Source of the DNA: Muribaculaceae bacterium
Lineage (GTDB): Bacteria > Bacteroidota > Bacteroidia > Bacteroidales > Muribaculaceae
DNA length: 56,543 bases
Direction of reading: 5' to 3'
NCBI GenBank assembly: GCA_017620885.1
Contig: JAGAUF010000105.1
Location: 1 to 56,543 of the forward strand
Part shown: positions 34,083 through 42,285 of the stretch, piece by piece
How positions within the stretch are numbered: the stretch's first letter is position 1
How the letters are laid out: every line of letters begins with the position of its first letter
Translations under genes and position numbers: made by a program
The notes under the pieces: generated by a model
What the model was told of the DNA's origin: nothing
What the model saw: the letters and a program-made list of their open reading frames with translations, nothing else
Database searches by the model: none

Positions 34083-35423
34083 TCAACGGGAGAATATAAG
34101 ATAGCCGTAGGCGGGAATATCCATCGTCGCACCGAGTTTCTTGGTCGAGCCGGAGATAAGATCCGTCATCTCTTCGCCCGTAAGTGCGATAGGTGTTTTC
34201 ACGTTTTTTGCTTGTGCTGTAGGATTCACTGCTACAAGCACTGTCTTTTTGCCGTTCTCCCAAGCCATCATCACTGCATCGGTGTTGGCGTAGCTGCGGA
34301 ATTTACCGCCACGAGCCACAGCTGTCTGCTTGAAGGCATTATTGATTGCCTTATATTCAGACGTCAGCGTTTCCGAGAATTTCAGGTCGCGATGATTGAA
34401 GAAGGAGAGTTTGCCGGAAAGACCTTCCACATCCATCGAAGAATATATCATCGGCGTACCTCCGGAGAAGACTGCTATCACGTATGCCGCGCGAGTCCCC
34501 TCGGGAGTAGCATACATACGTGCCACGTCGTTTTCTGAAGCCACGTCATGGTTGAAAGCATATCGCATGATAGTTTTCCCTTCAGGCACTTTGGCGTTGC
34601 TCTCGGTGATATAATTGATCATATTTGACGTTTTCCCGCCGCCGAAGAGAGTCTTGGCGTTGGAGGGGAAATTCCAGTCGTACACCATATCAAACCCGTC
34701 GTCATAAAAAGCCGTCTGTGATGTCTCAGCCAGCATAATGATGTTCGGGTCTATTTTCTTCAATTCCGCGATAACGTCCTTCCAGAACGTGTGGGGTACG
34801 CCCTCGGCGTAATCGCAGCGGAAACCGTCTACGTCGGCCGTATTTACCCAATATATCATCGCGTCCTTCATACCCTCGCGGGTCGAGGCCACGTTATAGT
34901 CAAGTTGAGCCACGTCACCCCACATCGGAGTGGAGGCTATATTGCCGTTCGCATCTTTCTTATAGCGTTCGGGGTTTGTTTCCGTCCAGACATGATCCCA
35001 TGCCGTATGATTGGCCACCCAGTCGAGAATGACTTTCATTCCGTTGGCGTGAGCTGTGGAGACGAGGGTTTTCAGGTCGTCGTTCGACCCGAGATGAGAG
35101 GAAACTTGTTTATAATCCTTGATACAGTAGGGCGAACCGATGCTGTTTTTCTGTCCGAGTTCGTAGACAGGCATCACCCAAAGCACGTCGCACCCCATCG
35201 AGGCGATACGCGGTATGTCGGCGGTCACTTTTTTAAGACAGTCACCTTCGCCATAGAAGCGAGGATTCACCTGATAGACGATATTGCTACGTGCAGCAGT
35301 TGCCTCCGCCGGCGTATCAGGCACGGCAGGAGAATCTGGACCGTCATTTTCCGAGCCGCAGGCTACGGCGGCGAATGTCACCGAGAGGATGGAAAGAACA
35401 GTCGCAAGTTTTCCGAATTTCAT
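34083..35423 (-). CDS. GH13 alpha-amylase lipoprotein (SusG-like, without CBM)
   Basis: Likely surface lipoprotein that cuts starch into maltooligosaccharides. The lipobox is AAVAC (Cys22). The four GH13 regions are present: DWVANHT (~140), GFRCDYAEG with the nucleophile Asp (~203), LAETS with the acid Glu (~232) and FNHDVASEND with the third Asp (~291). The opening NIVYQVNPRFYGEGD is the usual first strand. At 446 aa it is much shorter than SusG (692 aa); the CBM58 insertion is missing, so substrate binding may fall to the SusE-like protein. It lies 162 bp after that gene behind a strong hairpin. Confidence 0.94.
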   Translation of the reverse strand: MKFGKLATVLSILSVTFAAVACGSENDGPDSPAVPDTPAEATAARSNIVYQVNPRFYGEGDCLKKVTADIPRIASMGCDVLWVMPVYELGQKNSIGSPYCIKDYKQVSSHLGSNDDLKTLVSTAHANGMKVILDWVANHTAWDHVWTETNPERYKKDANGNIASTPMWGDVAQLDYNVASTREGMKDAMIYWVNTADVDGFRCDYAEGVPHTFWKDVIAELKKIDPNIIMLAETSQTAFYDDGFDMVYDWNFPSNAKTLFGGGKTSNMINYITESNAKVPEGKTIMRYAFNHDVASENDVARMYATPEGTRAAYVIAVFSGGTPMIYSSMDVEGLSGKLSFFNHRDLKFSETLTSEYKAINNAFKQTAVARGGKFRSYANTDAVMMAWENGKKTVLVAVNPTAQAKNVKTPIALTGEEMTDLISGSTKKLGATMDIPAYGYLIFSR

Positions 35424-35527
35424 AATGTTTTGATAATAATGCTTTTTACCTTAACAGATTTTTCCCTGCAGATATTCTACTCCGAAAGAGAGCGTCTGAG
35501 AGACGATCCTGCCGGGGAGATTTTAGA

Positions 35528-35576
35528 ATCAGGGCGGAAAACGGTCATAAAAGAGTTTCCGTATTTCCGCCCTGAT
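35528..35576 (-). terminator. Intercistronic stem-loop between the SusE-like and GH13 genes
   Basis: A 13-bp perfect outer stem (ATCAGGGCGGAAA/TTTCCGCCCTGAT) extended by ACGG/CCGT sits 10 bp past the SusE-like stop. No T-run follows. It probably protects or partly ends the upstream susCDE mRNA, giving fewer GH13 and GH97 transcripts. Confidence 0.6.
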
Positions 35577-35585
35577 GTTTAAATA

Positions 35586-37031
35586 TTATTTGCGTGTGGT
35601 TTTTTTGCGGGGTTTTGCCTTCAGCGTGGCAGATTCGGGATCAGCCGTGATGAAATAGTCACGGTCGAGGGTAATCTGAACAGCGTCATACTGCAGGCCG
35701 TTATTGTCGTTGAAGATGAGGTTTTCAGTCTCACCGCTTCCTGTAACGTTGAATACGAGGTATTCTACACCGTCGACAGTTTCAGTCGTAGTAGACGTTG
35801 CTCCGGGCCATGCGCCGAAGATTTCGTTATCGCCCCATGCATATACATAGAACGCGCCCCAACCGGTTTTATTGTCTACATAGATCTTGTATTCGTTGGC
35901 GGGAGTCGGGGTATCGGGAGTGCCCGGAGTATAAGTCGCGGGATCGATTTCCTTAGCGGAATTAGCCGTCAGCTCAACATATACGTCGCGGTCGAGAGCG
36001 AATACCACCACATCGTCTATCTGCTTGCCGTTGCCGTTGTTAAGGATGATATGCTCGGTCAGGCCTTGGTCGCAGTTGGCGGCGCCGAGATCGAAATAAG
36101 TATATTCTACGCCGTTGATAGTCTGCTTGCCGGTCGCCGGCATACCGGGCCATGCCCCGTTGAGGTCATTGACATCGCCCCACATATAGAGATAGAGCTC
36201 ATCCCAGCCGGAGTTGTTGGCTACGAAAATAGCGTAGCCATCGTGCGTCACGACATTTGAGGGATCGAAAGGCACAACACCATCCGGCGTGAGTTCAACA
36301 TAGATGTCGCTGTCGAGAGTAACGTTGTAGTCGCCGAGCTGCTTGCCGCCGCCATTGTTGTTGAAGATGAGGTTCACATTCTTTCCTTCGTTATCGACGC
36401 CGGTGTCGAAGTATTTGTATTTGATGCCGTCCTGTTCCACAGTGCCGGTAGGCGTGATGCCGGGCCAGCCACCGAAGATTTCTGCATCACCCCATGCGTA
36501 AAGGGCAAGATCCTCGTAACCGGAATTATCCACTACATAGACAGCATAACCGTCGTGCGTGATTTCACCCGGATCAACAGGAGTGTCGAAATAAGATTTC
36601 CAGCGGTAAACCATTACGTTGGCACGCTGACCTACAGCGGGATTCTCTCTGTGAACCACAGGATGATTGTCGAGCGAGCGCTCTTCACCCTGCTCTACGC
36701 AATAGAACGTGTAACCGTCGGCGAGCGTCTTGCCGTCGACGAAGTCGGCAGGATTGAGATAAACGCCGAATTTAGCGTCGGTGTCGGCGGCTTTCTCAAG
36801 AAGATAGCGGGGATCGCCCACAGCGTCCATACCGCCATTGAATTCGCCGATGATGTATATTTTGTCAGAAGGCATAGTGCGCTGCGGCACGATGACTTCA
36901 AGAAGCTGATACCCTTCGCGCAACTCAAAATGCGGAAGCTCAACGTCGAATACGATTTCCTCTTTCGAGCAAGATGCCAATACCGGGAGAAGCATCAAGA
37001 GGAAAATCCGGAATATTTTAAACTTATTCAT
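35586..37031 (-). CDS. SusE/SusF-like starch-binding lipoprotein with three CBM26-like modules
   Basis: Outer-membrane lipoprotein that would hold starch at the cell surface. The ATG at 37031 gives a lipoprotein signal with lipobox LASC; the longer reading from 37055 needs a GTG. An N-terminal domain (~20-130) contains KIYIIGEFNGG. Three repeats of ~100 residues follow, each opening DGYAVYV, DGYAIFV or YKIYVDN, then an LYAWGD-type phrase, a WPG motif (GGWPG, GAWPG), a YKYFDTG-like strand, LIFNNN or NDNNG, and a DSDIYVELT-type end. This is the layout of family 26 carbohydrate-binding modules, whose Trp and Tyr bind maltosyl units. It ends in a basic RKKTTRK tail. The 481-aa length is close to SusF. 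Confidence 0.85.
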   Translation of the reverse strand: MNKFKIFRIFLLMLLPVLASCSKEEIVFDVELPHFELREGYQLLEVIVPQRTMPSDKIYIIGEFNGGMDAVGDPRYLLEKAADTDAKFGVYLNPADFVDGKTLADGYTFYCVEQGEERSLDNHPVVHRENPAVGQRANVMVYRWKSYFDTPVDPGEITHDGYAVYVVDNSGYEDLALYAWGDAEIFGGWPGITPTGTVEQDGIKYKYFDTGVDNEGKNVNLIFNNNGGGKQLGDYNVTLDSDIYVELTPDGVVPFDPSNVVTHDGYAIFVANNSGWDELYLYMWGDVNDLNGAWPGMPATGKQTINGVEYTYFDLGAANCDQGLTEHIILNNGNGKQIDDVVVFALDRDVYVELTANSAKEIDPATYTPGTPDTPTPANEYKIYVDNKTGWGAFYVYAWGDNEIFGAWPGATSTTTETVDGVEYLVFNVTGSGETENLIFNDNNGLQYDAVQITLDRDYFITADPESATLKAKPRKKTTRK

Positions 37032-37099
37032 TTTTCTTTTATGCTTTTGGCTCACGTCCGGGGAGTCACGCAGACTACCCCGTCCGTAAAGCTGTATTA

Positions 37100-38896
37100 T
37101 TAATAATTAGGATTCTGAACCAGACCCGGATTAACCATCAGAGCGACCTGAGGCAGCGGATACCACTCATAGCGACGGTCGCGCTTGGCGGGAAGCTGAC
37201 GGTCTGTCTCCGTGGCGCGTCCGAAGAACCACCACTGGCCCTGTGTGAACTTGTCGAAACGGCGGAGGTCGGTACGACGACGGCGACCCTCATCGAGGAA
37301 TTCAAGTCCCCACTCGGAAAGCATCCAGTCCATATCGAAGGCGGTGAAGCCGGGACCGGGCTGTTCGAGCTGGCTCAAGCCGGCGCCTTGGAAGTAACGC
37401 TGACGGATCTGATTCACGAGATCTTTGGCACCACCTGCATTGCCGGCACGCATACGGCACTCGGCGAGCGTATAGTAAACCTCGGCAAGACGGAACTCTA
37501 CCTGATCGGCATCACGCCAGTCGAGACCTGTGGATTCGGGGAGCATCGGGTAACGGATCAGACGGTAGCCGGAATTCGTCTGTCCCCAACGGGGGCTCAT
37601 GACGGGTTCAAGTTCACGTCCGAGATTAAGGAACGTACCGACTTGGTCCACATAGATAAGAGGCTTATCCTGAAGGTCAGCGTCGGCGAGCACATCGGCG
37701 CCCGTGGAGTAATTCTTCTGCGGTCCCATGGCGAAGATACCCTGCCAGTTGCCGGCAGCGTCGCTGTGGAAAGGCTGCTTACGGATGTCGGCGTCATTCA
37801 TACGGTCGAAGGGAGCGCCGAGCTTGTCGCCATAATCGAAGATGAAGCTCTTCGGATCAGCTGATCCGGCATTAGGAACGAGCGCACCGGTGTTGTCCTT
37901 TGAGGGAACCATGCAGACGCAGTTCCAACCACCCTGATCGCAAGAATAGCCGAACATCTCGTCGTAGTTATACGGCAGATACGGCGTGTTGCGGTTGTTG
38001 TTGGTGATTCGGCCCACCTCCATTGCAAACGAGAATACAATTTCCGGGCAGGAGATATTGTTCACATTGTAGATGTCGCGATAATCGCCGGCAATTGAAT
38101 AGTTACCATAATCGCCACGTATGATTTCCTCGCAGAGAGTTGCGCACTCATTGTACTTATCGACGCCGGTCCAAAGCTGCGAGTTGAGCAGCAGACGCAT
38201 CTTAAGCATACGGTTCATACCTTGGTTCATACGGTTGCGGGAAGCACCCGAGCCATCCTCAACAATGAGGTCGGCATAACATTCATCGAGTTCATTCACC
38301 ATGAAATCCCAAATCTTCTGACAACCTTTGTTGAAGTCGGGATCAGCAGAACCCGGGATTTCGCCGTTGGCATCGGTGCAGAGAGGCAGTGCGCCTCCCC
38401 AAAGCTCGAAGTTGTTGTAATAAGCCCATGCACGCATCGTCTTAACCTCGGCGATGTACTGTCTGAGGGCTTCGTCCGACATACCAAGCGATGAAGCATT
38501 GAGCTTCTCAAGGTCGCCTAACAGAGTGTTGCAGAGACCAATCGTTTCCCATGCATGTTCCCATGCCTGACGGATGATGACGGATTCGGAATTCCATGTC
38601 TGCGATGAGAGGACGAACTTGGCAGCTTCATCATAACCCCATGCGCCACCGTTCCATGTACGCCATGCCACTTGGTCAGCGGGGAATTCATTCAGATACC
38701 AGAAGTATTCGAGAAAACCGCTCTGCGCGCTCGAATAGATTGAGGCGACGGCTCCCTTGACACTGTTCTCATCCTGATAGTAGGTGGATGCGTCGATGCG
38801 GTCGAACGTCTTTTCATCGAGATCGGTACAGGAGGTTGCTCCGACCGATATTGCGGCTACTGCGAAGAGGCCGCCGATATATTTTAATGCTTTCAT
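37100..38896 (-). CDS. susD: SusD/RagB nutrient-binding outer-membrane lipoprotein
   Basis: Lid of the SusCD importer that binds starch at the cell surface. The lipobox is GATSC near residue 23 from the ATG at 38896 (598 aa). The SusD N-terminus is DLDEKTFDRIDASTYYQDENSV. The TPR-like core and the closing segment FRLAEVYYTLAECRMRAGN (~500), then WMLSEWGLEFLDEGRRR (~545), are conserved in the family, and the chain ends YEWYPLPQVALMVNPGLVQN, a classic SusD end. The starch call rests on the neighbouring GH13, GH97 and CBM26-like genes. It begins 51 bp after susC. Confidence 0.95.
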   Translation of the reverse strand: MKALKYIGGLFAVAAISVGATSCTDLDEKTFDRIDASTYYQDENSVKGAVASIYSSAQSGFLEYFWYLNEFPADQVAWRTWNGGAWGYDEAAKFVLSSQTWNSESVIIRQAWEHAWETIGLCNTLLGDLEKLNASSLGMSDEALRQYIAEVKTMRAWAYYNNFELWGGALPLCTDANGEIPGSADPDFNKGCQKIWDFMVNELDECYADLIVEDGSGASRNRMNQGMNRMLKMRLLLNSQLWTGVDKYNECATLCEEIIRGDYGNYSIAGDYRDIYNVNNISCPEIVFSFAMEVGRITNNNRNTPYLPYNYDEMFGYSCDQGGWNCVCMVPSKDNTGALVPNAGSADPKSFIFDYGDKLGAPFDRMNDADIRKQPFHSDAAGNWQGIFAMGPQKNYSTGADVLADADLQDKPLIYVDQVGTFLNLGRELEPVMSPRWGQTNSGYRLIRYPMLPESTGLDWRDADQVEFRLAEVYYTLAECRMRAGNAGGAKDLVNQIRQRYFQGAGLSQLEQPGPGFTAFDMDWMLSEWGLEFLDEGRRRRTDLRRFDKFTQGQWWFFGRATETDRQLPAKRDRRYEWYPLPQVALMVNPGLVQNPNY

Positions 38897-38947
38897 TTTG
38901 TTTCTTTTTGAAAATGTTTCATTACGCATTTCAAGATTGAGCATCGC

Positions 38948-41914
38948 TTAACGGAAACGGAATGTAACACCCAGCGTGAGCGATGTCGCAGAGGGATATG
39001 CACTCGACACATCCACGCCCGGAGTAATGCCCGTAGAAGGCACTGCGGAGGGATCGTGGCCGCTGTAGCCCGTCAGTGTGAAGACGTTCTTTGCCGTCAG
39101 ATAGATGCGCAGTGAATCGAGAAGACGGTTGTTCTTGAAGGGAACGTTGTAGCCAAGTGTGATGTTCTCAAGCTTGAAGTAGTCACCGTTCTCAAGGAAG
39201 TAGGAGGAGATGACACCGCCACCGCTCCATGTGTCTTTGTCGTCGAGATATGCGCTGCGGAGGATATTGTCGGAACCACTGCCCTGAAGACCCATACCGT
39301 ATTTACGCATATTGAAGATCTTATAATCAAACGCGCCTTGGAACATAACGCTCAAATCCCAGTTTTTCCACGTCAAAGTATTGCTCCACGTAAGGAAATG
39401 CTTCGGAGCACCGTTGCCAATCACGCGCTTGTCCTCGGGATTGGCTGCGGCTGCAAGAATCTTCTCGCCGTCTTTCGTATAGACGAGCATATTGTGGTTT
39501 TCGTCGGTGCCGGCATATTCATAGCCATAGAACTGACCGATCTTGCCGCCTTCCTCCACGCGGAAGAAATATTCGCTCGTTCCTACGCCCGGCTTCTGAT
39601 AAAGGTCGAGGTAAGAAGCCTGATAAATGGAATTGGAGAGCTTGGTAAGCTTAGTCGTGCCGTAAGAATAATTGATACCCATATTCCATTTCACGGGAGT
39701 TCTATCGAGCACGTCGCCGTTAAGAGAGATTTCAATACCTGTATTCTTGGTCGTACCTACATTGACGAGAATGTTGGGATAAACGTAGGGAGGCTGAGGA
39801 GCGGTGTAATTATAGAGAAGGTCGCGCGACTGACGGTCGAAATACTCGATACTACCGTTGAGTCGGTTGAAGAGCTGGAAGTCTACGCCGATGTTGAAGC
39901 TGGAAAGTTTCTCCCAACCGAGTTCGGGGTTGGCGTTGTTGGAAGGACGATAACCGGTTATCCAGCTGCCGTCGATCAGATAGGAGCCGTTGGGTGAATA
40001 TGTGGCGAGCGACTGATAGGCGTCAAAATCGCTTCGGCCCGTAAGACCGTAAGAGAAACGCGGTTTGAGGCTCTGGACAATCTGAACATAATCTTTCAGG
40101 AAGGGAGCTTCAGCCATTTCCCAAGCGATAGATGCAGCCGGGAATGAACCCCACTTGCGGTCAGAACCGAATTTCGTGGAGCCTTCGTGACGGATAGAAG
40201 CCGATGCGATAATCATGTTTCTCCATGAATAATTCACACGGCCGAAGAAACCAACCAATGTGCTCTGGCTCTTGCCGGCATACATGCTGGCCTTACCTTC
40301 AGCCAGCCACGTACCGGATCCGATACCTTCCCAAAGGGGCTTGTCGAAGGTGAAGTTATTGTTCTGCATATACATCTGCTCCCAGTCGGAACGCTCGAAA
40401 GAGTAGCCGCCTACGAAGCGGAAATCGTGGTCGTCGTTGCGGTAAGAGTAGTTGGCGATCCATTCCAGACGGTTAGTCCACCATTTCTGATACTGGATGC
40501 GGGCACGACCGGCATAACCACCCCAGTAGGATTCACCCGATGTGGAGGGAGTGTAATAGTTGCTCTTCAGGTCGTTGTAGTTGTAAGAGTAAGAGAGTGT
40601 GGTGCTGACGGTGTTGTAATCGTTGTGCCAGATGTCATATTTCACGTCGGCGGTGCCGAGGAGATAAGTGCGGTGGCCTTCGGAAGTGTTCACCTTAAGC
40701 TGCTGTACGGGGTTCTTGATATCCGTCGGGGATGTAGGCTGGTAATAAGAGCCGTCCTCGTTGAATACGGGGATGGTGGGGTTCATACCTAATGCGGTGT
40801 CAAACATACCGTCGTCGCCCCATTTCTCGTTTACGCGACGGGCGTTGAGAGAAGCGGTGAATTTCAGATGATTGTCAAGCGTATTGACAGAAACTGCGGC
40901 ACGTCCGCCAAATTCTTCACGACCGGAAACGATGTCGAGACCGTTGGCGTTCTTATAATTGACAGAAGCCGTATAATAGCCTCCGTTCTGGAGTGAGCCG
41001 TCGATGCTGATATACTGGTTGGTGTCGTAAGCGGCATCGCGCGTGATGAGATCATACCAGTCGGTGCTTGCGCCATAGTCGTTGCCACGGCGTGCGAGAC
41101 GCCATTCGTAGGGAGAAAGCACTTCAGGCTTCCCTTTGGCGAAGGATACGGCAGCGTATGAATCGTAAGTGATGACGGGACGTCCGGGAGCGCCGGAGCC
41201 TTTCTTGGTCGTAATGAGGATAACGCCGTTTGCACCGCGCGTACCATATATAGCGGCTGAGGCGGCGTCCTTAAGGACAGACATCGACTCGATGTCCTGC
41301 GGAGCAAGGGTGCGGATGTCGCCGCCGGCCACACCATCGATTACGATAAGAGGACCGTTGCCGGCGCTGAGCGACGTAGCGCCACGCACCTGAAGATCGG
41401 CTGAGCCGTTAGGGTTAGCCGATGCCGTGCTCGATACATTAAGACCGGCCACCTTACCTGTAAGCATTTCCATAGGGTTGTTCATCGCACCCTTCTGGAA
41501 ATCGTCCTTATTTACTTGGACAATAGAGCTGGAGACCTCTCTTTTTGACAGAGAGCCATAACCTACCACCACGACTTCGTCGAGGAGTTCAGAATCCTCT
41601 TTCAGCGTTGCATTGATTGTGGTCTTCCCATTGACGGGGACCTCTACGGCTTGGAAGCCGACAAAACTGAAGACGAGCGTTCCTGACGCCGGCACGTTGG
41701 CCAGCTGATATTTACCGTCAAGATCGGTTGCGGTGCCGATGGTCTGATGACCCTTGACGGAAACGGTAGCGCCAATCATGACTTCGCCGGTCTGGTCGTA
41801 GACAGTACCCGAGACGGTAAGTGTCTGCGCCATCAGAGCCGGAGCAATCACAAGAGCGAGCGCCCACAATACAGAGAGGGCCCAAGCTCGCAAATTTCTT
41901 GGTTTCGTTTTCAT
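38948..41914 (-). CDS. susC: SusC/RagA TonB-dependent outer-membrane transporter
   Basis: Imports starch oligosaccharides with SusD. Signal peptide ~1-29. An N-terminal carboxypeptidase D-like domain runs from ~31 (LTVSGTVYDQTGEVMIGATV) to ~110. The SusC TonB box region is DEVVVVGYG near 115, followed by the plug domain with MLTGKVAGLNV (~150) and ARGANGVILITTKKG-type residues (here YGTRGANGVILITTKKGSG). The rest is the 22-strand barrel, ending TLGVTFRFR with an aromatic terminal strand. At 988 aa it is of standard length. It is the first gene of the starch operon, behind a ~370-bp leader/promoter region with a large hairpin. Confidence 0.97.
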   Translation of the reverse strand: MKTKPRNLRAWALSVLWALALVIAPALMAQTLTVSGTVYDQTGEVMIGATVSVKGHQTIGTATDLDGKYQLANVPASGTLVFSFVGFQAVEVPVNGKTTINATLKEDSELLDEVVVVGYGSLSKREVSSSIVQVNKDDFQKGAMNNPMEMLTGKVAGLNVSSTASANPNGSADLQVRGATSLSAGNGPLIVIDGVAGGDIRTLAPQDIESMSVLKDAASAAIYGTRGANGVILITTKKGSGAPGRPVITYDSYAAVSFAKGKPEVLSPYEWRLARRGNDYGASTDWYDLITRDAAYDTNQYISIDGSLQNGGYYTASVNYKNANGLDIVSGREEFGGRAAVSVNTLDNHLKFTASLNARRVNEKWGDDGMFDTALGMNPTIPVFNEDGSYYQPTSPTDIKNPVQQLKVNTSEGHRTYLLGTADVKYDIWHNDYNTVSTTLSYSYNYNDLKSNYYTPSTSGESYWGGYAGRARIQYQKWWTNRLEWIANYSYRNDDHDFRFVGGYSFERSDWEQMYMQNNNFTFDKPLWEGIGSGTWLAEGKASMYAGKSQSTLVGFFGRVNYSWRNMIIASASIRHEGSTKFGSDRKWGSFPAASIAWEMAEAPFLKDYVQIVQSLKPRFSYGLTGRSDFDAYQSLATYSPNGSYLIDGSWITGYRPSNNANPELGWEKLSSFNIGVDFQLFNRLNGSIEYFDRQSRDLLYNYTAPQPPYVYPNILVNVGTTKNTGIEISLNGDVLDRTPVKWNMGINYSYGTTKLTKLSNSIYQASYLDLYQKPGVGTSEYFFRVEEGGKIGQFYGYEYAGTDENHNMLVYTKDGEKILAAAANPEDKRVIGNGAPKHFLTWSNTLTWKNWDLSVMFQGAFDYKIFNMRKYGMGLQGSGSDNILRSAYLDDKDTWSGGGVISSYFLENGDYFKLENITLGYNVPFKNNRLLDSLRIYLTAKNVFTLTGYSGHDPSAVPSTGITPGVDVSSAYPSATSLTLGVTFRFR

Positions 41915-41991
41915 TTTAGATGACTTTTGATATTAGTGATTCTCGTTTTGTCGTTTTTATTCCGTCACGCATCTCTATTAATAAGAGAAGC

Positions 41992-42064
41992 AACAAGGGG
42001 GCGCACACAAGATCCTTTAACTGCTCCATAAATAAATTTGCATCGCGCCCCCCTGCGCCTTGTT
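41992..42064 (-). promoter_or_regulatory. Long stem-loop in the region upstream of susC
   Basis: AACAA plus GGGGGCGC (41992-42004) pairs with GCGCCCCC (42045-42052) plus CCTTGTT (42058-42064), with a 5-nt bulge on one arm and a ~40-nt AT-rich loop. It lies ~80-150 nt before the susC ATG, probably in the mRNA leader. The rest of the 371-bp gap is AT-rich with smaller hairpins (AGGTG.../CACCT at 42114-42136, and TTTTGGG/CCCAAAA just past the regulator stop). I could not place the susC promoter with confidence. Confidence 0.5.
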
Positions 42065-42285
42065 CAAACTAAATTCCTGCGAAACGTTAAAAATAATTTC
42101 GTTCCACAAAAATAGGTGAAGATTTTTTCTCCACCTACCGCATCGAAATAATATCTAAAAATATCAAAATATTATTAAACTGAATTTCAGATATTTAAGC
42201 AATTACAACATATATGAATTTCTAAAGCATTTTCAATCCGTCGAATGCGTTTTTTGGGTCAAAAATCCCCCAAAACAAAAAAATA

